This document shows, piece by piece, positions 35,853 to 45,243 of a stretch of 50,380 nucleotides of DNA (position 1 is the stretch's first letter; each line of letters opens with the position of its first letter). The notes below the pieces were generated by a model. The model saw only the letters and a program-made list of their open reading frames with translations, was not told the DNA's origin and did not search any database. This stretch comes from Synechococcus sp. BO 8801 (lineage in GTDB: Bacteria; Cyanobacteriota; Cyanobacteriia; PCC-6307; Cyanobiaceae): assembly GCF_002252675.1 (NCBI RefSeq), contig NZ_NQKY01000022.1, positions 1 to 50,380 on the forward strand, written 5' to 3'. Position numbers and translations under genes: made by a program.

Positions 35853-37865
35853 ATGCCCGCCGCTTCCGAACTTGCCTGGCTGATCCCGGTGCTTCCCCTG
35901 CTGGGGGCCTGCCTCACCGGGCTGGGGCTGATCACTTTCAACCGCACCGTCAACCGCCTGCGCAAGCCGGTGGCCCTGCTGCTGATCACCAGCGTGGGCA
36001 TGGCCGCGGTGCTGAGCTTCGCGATCCTGGCCGAGCAGCTGGCCGGGGCCGGTGCCACGGAGGTGCTGTTCGACTGGGCCGGCGCCGGCACCTTCCACCT
36101 GCAGATGGGCTTCCGCGTCGACGCCCTCGGGGCGGTGATGCTGTCGCTGGTCACCACCATCGCCCTGCTGGTGATGGTCTATTCCGACGGCTACATGGCC
36201 CACGACAAGGGCTATGTCCGCTTCTTCACCTACCTGGCCCTCTTCAGCAGCTCGATGCTGGGGCTGGTGATCAGCCCCAACCTGCTCGAGATCTACGTGT
36301 TCTGGGAGCTGGTGGGCATGTGCTCCTACCTGCTCGTCGGCTTCTGGTACGACCGTGACGCCGCCGCCAACGCCGCCCAGAAGGCCTTCGTGGTCAACCG
36401 GGTCGGCGACTTCGGCCTGCTGCTGGGGATCCTGGGCCTGTTCTGGGCCACCGGCAGCTTCGGCTTCGAGGAGATCGGTGAACGTCTCTCGGCCGCCGTC
36501 GCCGGTGGCGGCCTGCCCACCGGGGTGGCCGTGCTGCTCTGCCTGCTGGTGTTCATGGGTCCGATGGCCAAGTCGGCCCAGTTCCCCCTGCATGTGTGGC
36601 TGCCCGACGCCATGGAGGGCCCCACCCCCATCTCGGCCCTGATCCACGCCGCCACGATGGTGGCGGCCGGCGTGTTTCTGGTGGCCCGGCTGCAGCCGGT
36701 CTACGAGCCCTTTCCGCAGGTGCAGCTGGTGATCGCCGTGATCGGCACCATCACCCTGTTCCTGGGGGCCTCGATCGCCCTCACCCAGATGGATCTGAAG
36801 AAGGGGCTGGCCTACAGCACCGTCTCCCAGCTCGGCTACATGATGCTGGCCATGGGCTGCGGCGCCCCGGTGGCGGGCATGTTCCACCTGGTCACCCACG
36901 CCTTCTTCAAGGCGATGCTGTTCCTGGGCTCCGGCTCGGTGATCCACGCCATGGAGGAGGTGGTGGGCCACGAGCCGGTGCTGGCCCAGGACATGCGCCT
37001 GATGGGCGGCCTGCGCCAATACATGCCCATCACCTCCGCCACCTTCCTGATCGGCTGCATTGCGATCAGCGGCATCCCCCCCCTGGCGGGTTTCTGGAGC
37101 AAGGACGAGATCCTCGGCCAGGCCTTCAACAGCTTCCCGCTGCTCTGGGCCATGGGCTTCCTGACCGCCGGGATGACCGCCTTCTACATGTTCCGCCTCT
37201 ATTTCCTCACGTTTGAGGGCTCCTTCCGCGGCCAGGACGCCGGCATCCGCGCCCAGCTGCTGAGCGCCGCCGGCCAGCCCTCCGGCGGATCCGCCGACGA
37301 CGACCACCACGCCCACGCCAGCCACCCGCACGAGTCGGGCTGGCAGATGGCGGCCCCCCTGGTGGTGCTGGCGGTGCCGTCGGTGCTGATCGGCCTGCTC
37401 GGCACCCCCTGGAACAGCCGCTTCGGCAACCTCGTCGACCCCGTCGAGGCCGCCGAGGTGGCCAAGGAGTTCAGCTGGGGCGAGTTCCTGCCCCTGGCGG
37501 GCGCCTCGGTGGCCATCTCCAGCCTCGGCATCGGCCTGGCGGTGCTCGCCTACGCCCTGCACCGCATCGACCTGGGCACCGCCGTGGCGGGTCGCTTCCC
37601 GGCCATCAACCGGTTCCTGGCCAACAAGTGGTACCTCGATGCCATCAACGAGAAGCTGTTCGTGCAGGGCAGCCGCCGCCTGGCCCGCCAGGTGCTCGAC
37701 GTCGACTCCAAGGTGGTGGATGGGGTGGTCAACCTCACCGGCCTGCTCACCCTGGGCAGCGGCGAGGGCCTGAAGTACTTCGAGACCGGCCGGGTCCAGT
37801 TCTATGCCCTGATCGTCTTCGGCGGCGTCATCGGCCTGGTGCTCCTGTTCAGCGCCTTCGGCTGA
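35853..37865 (+). CDS. ndhF: NAD(P)H-quinone oxidoreductase subunit 5 (NdhF1-type)
   Basis: A 670-residue antiporter-like membrane subunit with about 15 hydrophobic segments. The core includes the proton-channel motifs NLLEIYVFWELVGMCSYLLV (with the TM5 Glu), KSAQFPLHVWLPDAMEGPTP, ALIHAATMVAAGVFL and THAFFKAMLFLGSGSVIHAM. The last part holds the long lateral helix (INEKLFVQG and after). A His-rich loop (DDDHHAHASHPHESG, about 481-495) interrupts TM segments. The full length and adjacency to ndhD fit NdhF1 of the respiratory/cyclic NDH-1L complex; the CO2-uptake NdhF3/4 types are not excluded but less likely. Confidence 0.95.
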   Translation: MPAASELAWLIPVLPLLGACLTGLGLITFNRTVNRLRKPVALLLITSVGMAAVLSFAILAEQLAGAGATEVLFDWAGAGTFHLQMGFRVDALGAVMLSLVTTIALLVMVYSDGYMAHDKGYVRFFTYLALFSSSMLGLVISPNLLEIYVFWELVGMCSYLLVGFWYDRDAAANAAQKAFVVNRVGDFGLLLGILGLFWATGSFGFEEIGERLSAAVAGGGLPTGVAVLLCLLVFMGPMAKSAQFPLHVWLPDAMEGPTPISALIHAATMVAAGVFLVARLQPVYEPFPQVQLVIAVIGTITLFLGASIALTQMDLKKGLAYSTVSQLGYMMLAMGCGAPVAGMFHLVTHAFFKAMLFLGSGSVIHAMEEVVGHEPVLAQDMRLMGGLRQYMPITSATFLIGCIAISGIPPLAGFWSKDEILGQAFNSFPLLWAMGFLTAGMTAFYMFRLYFLTFEGSFRGQDAGIRAQLLSAAGQPSGGSADDDHHAHASHPHESGWQMAAPLVVLAVPSVLIGLLGTPWNSRFGNLVDPVEAAEVAKEFSWGEFLPLAGASVAISSLGIGLAVLAYALHRIDLGTAVAGRFPAINRFLANKWYLDAINEKLFVQGSRRLARQVLDVDSKVVDGVVNLTGLLTLGSGEGLKYFETGRVQFYALIVFGGVIGLVLLFSAFG

Positions 37866-37934
37866 GTCCCTCTGTGTGTGACAACGCCCATCCGGTGGGT
37901 GTGTCGGAGGCAGGGATTTCTACACTCCGGCCAG

Positions 37935-39554
37935 ATGGACAGCACCGTTTCTGTGCCCTTTCCCTGGCTGAGCACCGCGATTCTGTTCCCGATCGGCGCC
38001 GCTCTGCTGATCCCCTTCGTGCCCGACAAGGGCGATGGCAAGCAGGTCCGCTGGTACGCCCTCGGCGTCGCCCTCACCACCTTCCTGGTGACCGTGGCGG
38101 CCTACCTGCGCGGCTATGACCCGGCCGATCCCGGCCTGCAGCTGGTGGAGCGGGTGCAGTGGCTGCCCGACCTGGGGCTGGCCTGGTCGGTGGGGGCCGA
38201 CGGCCTCTCGATGCCGCTGATCCTGCTCACCAGCTTCATCACCTCCCTGGCCTGCCTGGCCGCCTGGCCGGTCACCTTCAAGCCCAAGCTCTTCTACTTC
38301 CTGCTCCTGGCCATGGACGGCGGCCAGATCGCCGTGTTCGCCGTGCAGGACATGCTCCTGTTCTTCCTGGCCTGGGAGCTGGAACTGCTGCCGGTGTACC
38401 TGCTGCTGGCCATCTGGGGCGGCAAGAAGCGCCAGTACGCCGCCACCAAGTTCATCCTCTACACCGCCGGCAGCTCGCTGTTCATCCTCCTGGCGGGCCT
38501 GGCGATGGCCTTCTACGGCGGCGGCGCCCCCAGCTTCGAGTACACCGTGCTGGCGGCCAAGGAGTTCGGCACGGGCTTCCAGGTGCTCTGCTACGCGGCC
38601 CTGCTGATTGCCTTCGGCGTCAAGCTGCCGGTGGTGCCCCTGCACACCTGGCTGCCCGATGCCCACGGTGAGGCCACCGCGCCGGTGCACATGCTGCTGG
38701 CGGGCATCCTGCTGAAGATGGGCGGCTACGCGCTGCTGCGCTTCAACGTGCAGCTGCTGCCCGAGGCCCACGTCCAGTTCGCCCCCCTGCTGGTGATCCT
38801 CGGGGTGGTCAACATCATCTACGCCGCCCTCACCTCCTTCGCCCAGCGCAACCTCAAGCGCAAGATCGCCTACAGCTCGATCAGCCACATGGGCTTCGTG
38901 CTGATCGGCATCGGCAGCTTCAGCGCCCTGGGCACCAGCGGCGCCATGCTCCAGATGATCAGCCACGGCCTGATCGGGGCCAGCCTGTTCTTCCTGGTGG
39001 GGGCCACCTACGACCGCACCCACACCCTCCAGCTCGACGAAATGGGCGGGGTGGGCCAGAAGATGCGCAAGATGTTCGCCCTCTGGACCGTCTGCTCCCT
39101 GGCCTCCCTCGCCCTGCCGGGCATGAGCGGCTTCGTCTCCGAGCTGATGGTGTTCGTGGGCTTCGCCACCAGTGAGGCCTACAGCCTCAGCTTCCGCATC
39201 GTCATCGCCGTCCTGGCGGCCATCGGCGTGATCCTCACCCCCATCTACCTGCTGTCGATGCTGCGGGAGATCTTCTTCGGCAAGGAGAACCCCGAGCTGG
39301 CCTCCCACACCCACCTGGTCGACGCCGAGCCGCGGGAGATCTACGTCATCTCCTGCCTGCTGGTGCCGATCATCGGCATCGGCCTCTACCCGCGCCTGGT
39401 CACCGACAGCTACCAGGCCGCGATCGAGGCCCTGGTGGAGCGGGAGTCCGTCGCCCTGGTGAAGGTGGGCCGCGCCCCGGTCCCGGCGGTGATGGCCACC
39501 GGCGCCTTCGGCCACCTGCCGCCTGCCCTGCTGCACGCCCCGGCCCTCGGCTGA
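37935..39554 (+). CDS. ndhD: NAD(P)H-quinone oxidoreductase chain 4 (NdhD1-type)
   Basis: A 539-residue antiporter-like membrane subunit, starting [20 protein letters not shown]. Core motifs: [20 protein letters not shown] (TM5 Glu), [40 protein letters not shown] and [20 protein letters not shown]. Proton translocation residues are intact. The ATG at 37935 is preferred to a start at 37878, because family members begin at this position and the extra 19 residues are not conserved. It follows ndhF by 69 bp; together they give the distal antiporter part of NDH-1. Confidence 0.95.
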   Translation: MDSTVSVPFPWLSTAILFPIGAALLIPFVPDKGDGKQVRWYALGVALTTFLVTVAAYLRGYDPADPGLQLVERVQWLPDLGLAWSVGADGLSMPLILLTSFITSLACLAAWPVTFKPKLFYFLLLAMDGGQIAVFAVQDMLLFFLAWELELLPVYLLLAIWGGKKRQYAATKFILYTAGSSLFILLAGLAMAFYGGGAPSFEYTVLAAKEFGTGFQVLCYAALLIAFGVKLPVVPLHTWLPDAHGEATAPVHMLLAGILLKMGGYALLRFNVQLLPEAHVQFAPLLVILGVVNIIYAALTSFAQRNLKRKIAYSSISHMGFVLIGIGSFSALGTSGAMLQMISHGLIGASLFFLVGATYDRTHTLQLDEMGGVGQKMRKMFALWTVCSLASLALPGMSGFVSELMVFVGFATSEAYSLSFRIVIAVLAAIGVILTPIYLLSMLREIFFGKENPELASHTHLVDAEPREIYVISCLLVPIIGIGLYPRLVTDSYQAAIEALVERESVALVKVGRAPVPAVMATGAFGHLPPALLHAPALG

Positions 39555-39647
39555 GCCCAGGCCGTCCGCTGAGCCCCGTCCACGCCACGGCGGTGGGCCG
39601 CCTGGGGGCCGGTTACGAAACCCTGCGCAGGCCCGGGGCCATGGCGC

Positions 39648-39665
39648 CATCCTCCGGGGAGGATG
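39648..39665. other. Short hairpin between ndhD and the LapA-domain gene
   Basis: CATCCTC-CGGG-GAGGATG is a perfect 7-bp stem with a 4-nt loop, ending just before the CCTACGCT box. It may terminate ndhF-ndhD transcription, but no T-tract follows. Confidence 0.3.
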
Positions 39666-39673
39666 CCTACGCT
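39666..39673 (+). promoter_or_regulatory. Candidate -10 box of the LapA-domain gene
   Basis: CCTACGCT directly after the hairpin at 39648-39665 and 25 nt before the ATG at 39699. It matches CCTAnnnT. Confidence 0.3.
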
Positions 39674-39698
39674 CCTCCATCGCACAGCGAGGGTCTCC

Positions 39699-40091
39699 AT
39701 GCGGCAGATCAACTTCCTTCTGATCTTCAGCTTCGGCTTGGCCACGGTGATGTTCACCCTGGAGAACACCACCGCCACCACGGTGCATTTCCTGCCGGGC
39801 GTGAGCACCACCCTGCCGCTGGCGGCCCTGCTGCTGCTGGTGGGCGGTCTCGGTGCCACCGCCGCCTGGATCTACGCCGTCTGGAGCGGCGTGGTGCGCA
39901 AGGTGGAAACCCTGCAGACCGCCGGCGAAGCGGAGGCCCAGCAGGTGCGGATCAGCGAGCTGGAAAACGATCTGCGCCGCTACCGGGCCACCGTGGATGC
40001 CCAGCTGGGGCTGCTGCCTGCCGCCGGCGAGAGCTCGGCGTCGTCCCGTGATGAGGGGGGCGACGGCAGCCTCTCGCTGGCCGCCGACTGA
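39699..40091 (+). CDS. LapA-domain (DUF1049) inner-membrane protein
   Basis: A 130-residue protein with two membrane helices (INFLLIFSFGLATVMFTLEN, about 4-22; TTLPLAALLLLVGGLGATAA, about 38-58) and a cytoplasmic coiled-coil tail (VRKVETLQTAGEAEAQQVRI to about 100). The layout and the short loop with LENTTATTVHFLPG fit the LapA/YciS domain of lipopolysaccharide assembly proteins; in cyanobacteria such proteins have no assigned role. The ATG at 39699 follows a GAGGG ribosome-binding site. It stands alone, 97 bp before scpA. Confidence 0.85.
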   Translation: MRQINFLLIFSFGLATVMFTLENTTATTVHFLPGVSTTLPLAALLLLVGGLGATAAWIYAVWSGVVRKVETLQTAGEAEAQQVRISELENDLRRYRATVDAQLGLLPAAGESSASSRDEGGDGSLSLAAD

Positions 40092-40188
40092 GGCCCTGGG
40101 GCCGGTTCGGTCATCACCGCGACTGGTGCCATCGGGCCGCAGCCGGTAGCTTGCCCAGGGACGGCACCCTCCGAGCAGGACATCGCGC

Positions 40189-41091
40189 GTGGCAGAAGCG
40201 GGCGCCAGACTCGCCATCCGGTTGCTCCAGGACGCGGCCGAACGGGGCGACATCGATCCCTGGGACGTCGATGTGATCGCCGTCGTCGACGGTTTCCTCG
40301 ACCAGCTGCGCCAGCGCATCGAGCTGCCCAGGCGCCTGGCCCCCCAGGGAGGGAGCTACGAACGGGATCTGGCCGAGTCCAGCGAGGCCTTCCTGGCCGC
40401 CTCGGTGCTGGTGGGGCTCAAGGCGGAACTGCTGGAATCGGCCACCTTCCCGCCCGAGCCGCTGCTGGAGGACCCCTTCGACGCCGAGGAGGACGGCGGC
40501 TGGGACCCCTCGGCGGTGGCCCTGCCGCGGCGGCCCGAACGGCACCTGCAGCGCCGGCCGGTGGCGCCACCCCCCCTGCAGCGCCCCGTCACCCTGGGGG
40601 AACTGATCCGCCAGCTCGAGGACATCGCCGAGCGGCTCGAGCAGGAGGGAGGGGAAGGGCGGCACAGGCCCCGCGCCCGCCGTTACAGCGAACGGGCGGC
40701 GATCGCCCAGGTGGCCTCCCTGGCCCACCGGGAGAAACTGCCGGAGACCACCGCCGCCCTGAGCCGCTTCCTGCTGGCGTGGGAGCCCACCGCCGAGGCC
40801 CTCGCGTGGGTGACCTTCGACGCCCTGGTGGGCGCCTGGGCGGAGGCCCTGGCCAGCCTCACCGCCGGCTCTGCGGAGGACGCCGATCTGGACAGCGATC
40901 GGGTGGGGGTGTTCTGGGCCCTGCTGTTCCTCTCCTCCCAGGGCAAGGTGGAACTGGCCCAGGAGGGCGGCCTCTACGGTCCCCTCAGCCTGCGCCGCCG
41001 CGGGGAGGAACGGGTCGAAGCGCTCAGCCTGCCGCGGCTGCCGGGGCAGGGGTCAGATAGGGGGCCGGCTCTGGAGGCAGTGGCCGCCTGA
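40189..41091 (+). CDS. scpA: Segregation and condensation protein A
   Basis: A 300-residue kleisin of the bacterial SMC complex. The N-terminal segment ARLAIRLLQDAAERGDIDPW followed by DVDVIAVVDGFLDQLRQ is the ScpA-specific helical bundle that binds the SMC neck; the C-terminal winged helix (ALLFLSSQGKVELAQEGGLYGPLSL) binds the SMC head. The middle (about 95-160) is poorly conserved and Arg/Pro-rich. The start is a GTG at 40189. No scpB or smc gene is adjacent here. Confidence 0.9.
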   Translation: MAEAGARLAIRLLQDAAERGDIDPWDVDVIAVVDGFLDQLRQRIELPRRLAPQGGSYERDLAESSEAFLAASVLVGLKAELLESATFPPEPLLEDPFDAEEDGGWDPSAVALPRRPERHLQRRPVAPPPLQRPVTLGELIRQLEDIAERLEQEGGEGRHRPRARRYSERAAIAQVASLAHREKLPETTAALSRFLLAWEPTAEALAWVTFDALVGAWAEALASLTAGSAEDADLDSDRVGVFWALLFLSSQGKVELAQEGGLYGPLSLRRRGEERVEALSLPRLPGQGSDRGPALEAVAA

Positions 41092-41138
41092 GTTTTCTCC
41101 GTAGGGTGGGTCTTCACCTCCGACCTGAAACGACGCCG

Positions 41139-42320
41139 ATGAAGGCGATGATCCTGGCGGCAGGCAAGGGAACAAGGGTGCGTCCGATCACGCACACAAC
41201 GCCCAAGCCGATGATTCCGATCCTCCAGAAACCCGTGATGGAGTTTCTGCTCGAGTTGCTCCGGGAGCACGGTTTCAACGAAATCATGGTCAATGTCTCC
41301 CACCTTTCGGAGGAGATCGAGAACTACTTTCGCGACGGCCAGCGCTTTGATGTCCAGATCGCCTACAGCTTCGAGGGACGCATCAAGGACGGTGAGCTGA
41401 TCGGCGAAGCCATGGGTTCGGCCGGAGGCCTCAAGAAGATCCAGGACTTCCAGTCCTTCTTCGACGACACCTTCGTGGTGCTCTGCGGCGATGCCCTCAT
41501 CGATCTCGACCTCACCGAAGCCGTGCGGCGACATCGTGAGAAGGGGGCCATGGCCAGCCTGATCACCAAACGGGTGCCCCGCGACCAGGTGAGCAGCTAC
41601 GGGGTGGTGGTGACCGACGAAGCCGGCCGGGTGCTCTCCTTCCAGGAGAAGCCGTCGGTGGAAGAGGCCGCCAGCGACATGATCAACACCGGCATCTACA
41701 TCTTCGAACCGGCCGTCCTGGATTTCATCCCCAGCGGCGAACCCTTCGACATCGCCGCCGACCTGTTTCCCAGGCTGGTGGAATCCGGGGCCCCCTTCTA
41801 CGCCCTGCCCATGGAATTCGAGTGGGTGGACATCGGCAAGGTGCCGGATTACTGGCAGGCGATCCGCAGCGTGCTGCAGGGGGATGTGCGCCAGGTGCAG
41901 ATTCCTGGCAAGCAGGTCCGCCCCGGCATCTATGCAGGCCTCAACGTGGCGGCCGACTGGGACCAGATCCACGTCGAGGGGCCGATCTTCGTGGGCGGCA
42001 TGACCCGCATCGAGAACGGCGTCACGATCATCGGGCCGGCCATGATCGGGCCGAGCTGCCACATCTGCGAAGGGGCCACGATCGACAACTCGATCATCTT
42101 CGACTACTCCCGGATCGGCCCCGGGGTCCAGCTCGTCGAGAAGCTGGTCTACGGCCGCTACTGCGTCGACCGCAACGGCGACCACTTCGATCTCCAGGAG
42201 GCCGCCCTCGACTGGCTGATCACCGATTCGCGCCGCCAGGACGTGGGCACCCCCTCACCGCAGCAGAAGGCCATGGCCGAGCTGCTGGGCACCGACCTCG
42301 CCGCCAGCGGCGCCCCCTAG
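41139..42320 (+). CDS. Sugar-nucleotide pyrophosphorylase (mannose-1-P guanylyltransferase-like)
   Basis: A 393-residue nucleotidyltransferase. The N-terminal Rossmann domain (about 1-235) has the signature LAAGKGTRVRPITHTTPKPM and the metal-binding LCGDALIDLD; the C-terminal domain (about 260-365) is a left-handed beta-helix (GPIFVGGMTRIENGVTIIGP). The pattern fits GDP-mannose or glucose-1-phosphate pyrophosphorylases that supply sugars for envelope polysaccharides; the base and sugar specificity cannot be read. The ATG at 41139 is the first residue of the conserved MKAMILAAGKG. Its last 66 bp overlap metF on the other strand. Confidence 0.88.
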   Translation: MKAMILAAGKGTRVRPITHTTPKPMIPILQKPVMEFLLELLREHGFNEIMVNVSHLSEEIENYFRDGQRFDVQIAYSFEGRIKDGELIGEAMGSAGGLKKIQDFQSFFDDTFVVLCGDALIDLDLTEAVRRHREKGAMASLITKRVPRDQVSSYGVVVTDEAGRVLSFQEKPSVEEAASDMINTGIYIFEPAVLDFIPSGEPFDIAADLFPRLVESGAPFYALPMEFEWVDIGKVPDYWQAIRSVLQGDVRQVQIPGKQVRPGIYAGLNVAADWDQIHVEGPIFVGGMTRIENGVTIIGPAMIGPSCHICEGATIDNSIIFDYSRIGPGVQLVEKLVYGRYCVDRNGDHFDLQEAALDWLITDSRRQDVGTPSPQQKAMAELLGTDLAASGAP

Positions 42321-43214
42321 GCCCGCCAGCCGCAGGATCTGGGGAATGCGGTGTTCGGCCTTGATGGCCATCAGGTGCACCCCCTGGGCGATGGAGCGGT
42401 AAGCGGCCACCTGTTCGGCGGCGATCGCCACCCCCTCCGCCGCCGGATCGGCCGCGCCGGCGAGGCGGTCGATCAGGGACTGGGGGATGCAGGCCCCCGG
42501 CACGACGCGGTTGATGAACTGGGCATTGCGGGCCGACTTGAGCAGAAACACCCCGGCCAGCACCGGCAGTCCGAGGGGGCCGGTGATCTCCTCCACGAAG
42601 CGGCGCAGGGCGGCCGCATCCATCACCATCTGGGTCTGGAGGAAACGGGCGCCCGCCTCCTGCTTGCGGCGCACCCTGGAGAGAAGCCCACTCCAGCTCC
42701 GCGACTGGGGATCGGCGGCGGCGCCGGGGAAGAGGGCCGTGGCCCCATCCGGCAGCTCCCCCTTCACCGGATCCTCGCCGGCGTTGAGGCCCCGCACCAG
42801 CTGCAGCAGCCGCACCGCCTCCAGCTCGTTCACCGCCCGGACCCCGGGCTGATCGCCGGCCCGCACCGGGTCACCGGTGAGGCAGAGCAGGTTGCGGATG
42901 CCGAGGGCATGGGCGCCGAGCAGATCAGCCTGCAAGGCGATGCGGTTGCGGTCGCGGCATGTCATCTGCAGCACCGGCTCGATGCCGGCCTCCAGCAGCA
43001 GACGGCACACCGCCAGGCTGCTCATCCGCATCACGGCCCGGCTGCCATCGGTGACGTTGACCGCATGCACCAGACCCCGCAGCGCCGTCGCCGCCTCGAG
43101 GGTGCGCGTGGCATCGCCCCCCCGGGGCGGTGTCACCTCCGCCGTCACGGCGAACCGACCGTCCGCCAGGGCCTGTCGAAGCTGCAACGGCCATCTCCAA
43201 GACAGGGGCATCAT
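42255..43214 (-). CDS. metF: Methylenetetrahydrofolate reductase
   Basis: A 319-residue TIM-barrel flavoenzyme that reduces 5,10-methylene-THF to 5-methyl-THF for methionine synthesis. The N-terminal AVTAEVTPPRGGDATRTLEA holds the conserved Glu; QMTCRDRNRIALQADLLGAH, LCLTGDPVR and FLQTQMVMDAAALRRFVEEI are family core, with PVLAGVFLLKSARNAQFIN near the end. The length is slightly over E. coli MetF (296). The start is an ATG at 43214 (a second at 43211). It diverges from the PedR-like gene with 45 bp between starts, and its 3' end overlaps the pyrophosphorylase gene by 66 bp. Confidence 0.92.
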   Translation of the reverse strand: MMPLSWRWPLQLRQALADGRFAVTAEVTPPRGGDATRTLEAATALRGLVHAVNVTDGSRAVMRMSSLAVCRLLLEAGIEPVLQMTCRDRNRIALQADLLGAHALGIRNLLCLTGDPVRAGDQPGVRAVNELEAVRLLQLVRGLNAGEDPVKGELPDGATALFPGAAADPQSRSWSGLLSRVRRKQEAGARFLQTQMVMDAAALRRFVEEITGPLGLPVLAGVFLLKSARNAQFINRVVPGACIPQSLIDRLAGAADPAAEGVAIAAEQVAAYRSIAQGVHLMAIKAEHRIPQILRLAGLGGAAGGEVGAQQLGHGLLLR

Positions 43215-43227
43215 GGAGCAGCCGCTG

Positions 43228-43235
43228 CCTAGAGT
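43228..43235 (+). promoter_or_regulatory. Candidate -10 box of the PedR-like gene
   Basis: CCTAGAGT in the 45-bp gap between metF and the LuxR-type gene, 24 nt before the ATG at 43260. The same octamer occurs upstream of rbcR. Confidence 0.35.
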
Positions 43236-43259
43236 GAAACAGCCCTCGCCGAGGAGCCG

Positions 43260-43589
43260 ATGGCTGAGCGCAGGTCCATGGCGGCTTCCAGCTCACTGTC
43301 CCCATCCCCGTCCCTGGAGCGGCCCATGGTGCATCCACACAGCGAGTTATCTGAGCGGGAAATCGAGATCATCGAGCTGGTGGCCACAGGACTGACCAAC
43401 CTCGAGATCGCCGGCCAGCTCACCATCAGCAAGCGCACGGTCGACAACCACGTCAGCAACATCTTCACCAAGACCGGCGCCAAGAACCGGGTGGCCCTGC
43501 TGAACTGGGCGATGGATCACGGCAAGATCTGCCGTGACGGATTCAACTGCTGCGCCCTGCCCCCTGACGCCGGCACCGGCCCCGGCTGA
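43260..43589 (+). CDS. PedR-like LuxR-type small transcriptional regulator
   Basis: A 109-residue protein with one LuxR/GerE helix-turn-helix: LSEREIEIIELVATGLTNLE and IAGQLTISKRTVDNHVSNIF. It has no receiver domain. The tail WAMDHGKICRDGFNCCALP carries C91, C97 and C98. This layout matches cyanobacterial PedR, whose DNA binding responds to thioredoxin-linked redox changes from photosynthetic electron transport. The 87-residue form from ATG 43326 is closer to the family length; starts at 43260 and 43278 are also in frame. The name rests on the tail motif and length, remembered for the family. Confidence 0.85.
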   Translation: MAERRSMAASSSLSPSPSLERPMVHPHSELSEREIEIIELVATGLTNLEIAGQLTISKRTVDNHVSNIFTKTGAKNRVALLNWAMDHGKICRDGFNCCALPPDAGTGPG

Positions 43590-43607
43590 GCGGCACCGGT
43601 GGGGTCC

Positions 43608-44192
43608 TCAGTCGGGTCCTCCGTGGGCCTGGACCAGCAGGGCCTGCCGGTCGGCCTCCGGCCACATCGCCAGGGGACGGTGTGCCAGGGCGGCATTGCT
43701 GAGCTCACGGCGGCCGGTGATCTCCAGGGCGCACCAGGGGGGAACGGCCACCGGCTGGTCGGCGCGCTCCAGTTCCACCTCCGCCACCACCAGGGGCGCA
43801 TTGGCCCCCTCGAACACATCCAGGACCCAGTCGCCCCCGGGCAGGTCCAGGCCGAAGCGGATCTTGCCGAGCCGATGGTCGCACCGCTCCAGCAGGGCCT
43901 CGGCGTCGTCGGCCGGAATCGGATACTCGTACTCCTGCCGCGTCAGGGCCTGACCGGCCGCCGGGATCGGCTCCCCATGCTCCGGCCCCATCAGGCCCCC
44001 GCCGGCGGCCGGCAGCTTGAGGGTGAGGAAGGCCGCCATCGGGCCCTCCGGGGGGCGGGCCAGCCGCACCCGCAGGGTGAGGTCGTCACGGCCGCTGGCC
44101 AGATACCCCTGGCGGATCAGGTTCTCTCCGACCGCATGGGGGCGCCACAGCTCGCCACGGACGAGGAAGCGGCGCTCGATTTCCAGGGCCAT
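43608..44192 (-). CDS. CYTH-domain triphosphate tunnel protein
   Basis: A 194-residue CYTH domain protein. The ExExK motif appears as E4-I-E6-R-R8 (MALEIERRFLV), with Arg in place of the final Lys. The tunnel-strand acidic and basic residues continue in LRVRLARPPEG, FLTLKLP, VLDVFEGANAPLVVAEVELE. Family members hydrolyse inorganic tri-/polyphosphate or similar substrates in a metal-dependent way; which applies is unknown. It is the last gene of a long minus-strand run, 37 bp after nadK, and convergent with the PedR-like gene across 18 bp. Confidence 0.88.
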   Translation of the reverse strand: MALEIERRFLVRGELWRPHAVGENLIRQGYLASGRDDLTLRVRLARPPEGPMAAFLTLKLPAAGGGLMGPEHGEPIPAAGQALTRQEYEYPIPADDAEALLERCDHRLGKIRFGLDLPGGDWVLDVFEGANAPLVVAEVELERADQPVAVPPWCALEITGRRELSNAALAHRPLAMWPEADRQALLVQAHGGPD

Positions 44193-44229
44193 GGGTCAGG
44201 GTGGGCGTCGGGGCGTGGATGGGCGCGGA

Positions 44230-45216
44230 TCAGTTGCGGGACGGCTCGCCGGCGGTGAGGCTGCCGGCCCAGTGGAGCTTGTGGGTGAGGGTGCTGTAGT
44301 ACGAGGGGCTCTGCTCGAGCTGGAGCATCAGCACCGGATGGCGGCCCCGCTGCAGGACGCAGCGATCCCCGGGTTCCAGCACGGTGGCATGGGCCCCGTC
44401 CTTCCAGAGCTTCACCCGGCGGCTGGCCTCCCCCAGGGGCCACACCGACAGCCTGGAGCCGGGGGGCACCACCACCGCCCGGCTGGAGAGACTCATCGGG
44501 CAGATCGGCGTGACCACGATCGCTTCGATGCCCGGGTGGAGGATCGGCCCCCCGGCGGCCATCGCGTAGCCCGTGGAGCCGGTGGGGGTGGCGATGATCA
44601 GCCCGTCTCCCCGGTACTGATCCACCACCTCCCCGTCGATCTCGAGTTCGAGCATGCAGGTGGGGGAGAGCTCGTCGAGGGCGGGACGGAAGTAGAAGTC
44701 ATTGAGGGCCGTGTGGGGGCCATCGCCGCCCCCGCTGAGGTCGACGTCGGAGGCCACGTCCCCCTCCTGGGGCACGCCGTCGCCGCGGTCGACCCGGGCC
44801 TCCAGCATCATGCGCCGCTCGATCGCGAAGCGGTCGTCGCGCAGGCGCTGCCAGAGGGTGTCGTCCGGATCGTGGCCCGGCTCCCCGTGGCCGTCGCCCT
44901 GCAGCCTGAGCAGGCGCCGCTCGTGGGTGAGGAAGCCCAGGTGGCCGCCGACGTTGAAGCTGAGCACCGGCACCCCGTAGCTGGCCAGATGACGGGCCGC
45001 GGCCAGCACGGTGCCGTCTCCGCCGAGCACAACGGCCAGATCCGGCAGCTCGGCCTCGGTGGCCAGAAGGCCGGGGAAGGGGTTCAGCCCCAGCCCGCTG
45101 ACGGCGGTGGTGACGCTGGCCCCCTGGGAGCGCAGGTCCTGGGCACAGCGACGGGCCTGGCGCTGGGCAGCCTGGCTGCCCTTGCGCAGGATCAGCCAGA
45201 CCCTCTCAAGCCGCAT
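44230..45216 (-). CDS. nadK: NAD kinase
   Basis: A 328-residue kinase that makes NADP+ from NAD+. GGDGT (in [19 protein letters not shown]) and the Asp/Asn pair (LND in [13 protein letters not shown]) are present, followed by the family-defining [17 protein letters not shown] variable insertion of about 50 residues ([18 protein letters not shown] and [19 protein letters not shown]) lengthens the middle. Cyanobacteria often have two NadK paralogues; this resembles the form next to the ndhAIGE cluster. The ATG at 45216 follows ndhE by 27 bp. NADPH supply and NDH-1 are functionally linked. Confidence 0.94.
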   Translation of the reverse strand: MRLERVWLILRKGSQAAQRQARRCAQDLRSQGASVTTAVSGLGLNPFPGLLATEAELPDLAVVLGGDGTVLAAARHLASYGVPVLSFNVGGHLGFLTHERRLLRLQGDGHGEPGHDPDDTLWQRLRDDRFAIERRMMLEARVDRGDGVPQEGDVASDVDLSGGGDGPHTALNDFYFRPALDELSPTCMLELEIDGEVVDQYRGDGLIIATPTGSTGYAMAAGGPILHPGIEAIVVTPICPMSLSSRAVVVPPGSRLSVWPLGEASRRVKLWKDGAHATVLEPGDRCVLQRGRHPVLMLQLEQSPSYYSTLTHKLHWAGSLTAGEPSRN

Positions 45217-45243
45217 GGGCGGAAGCCGGGGACGCTGGCACCG

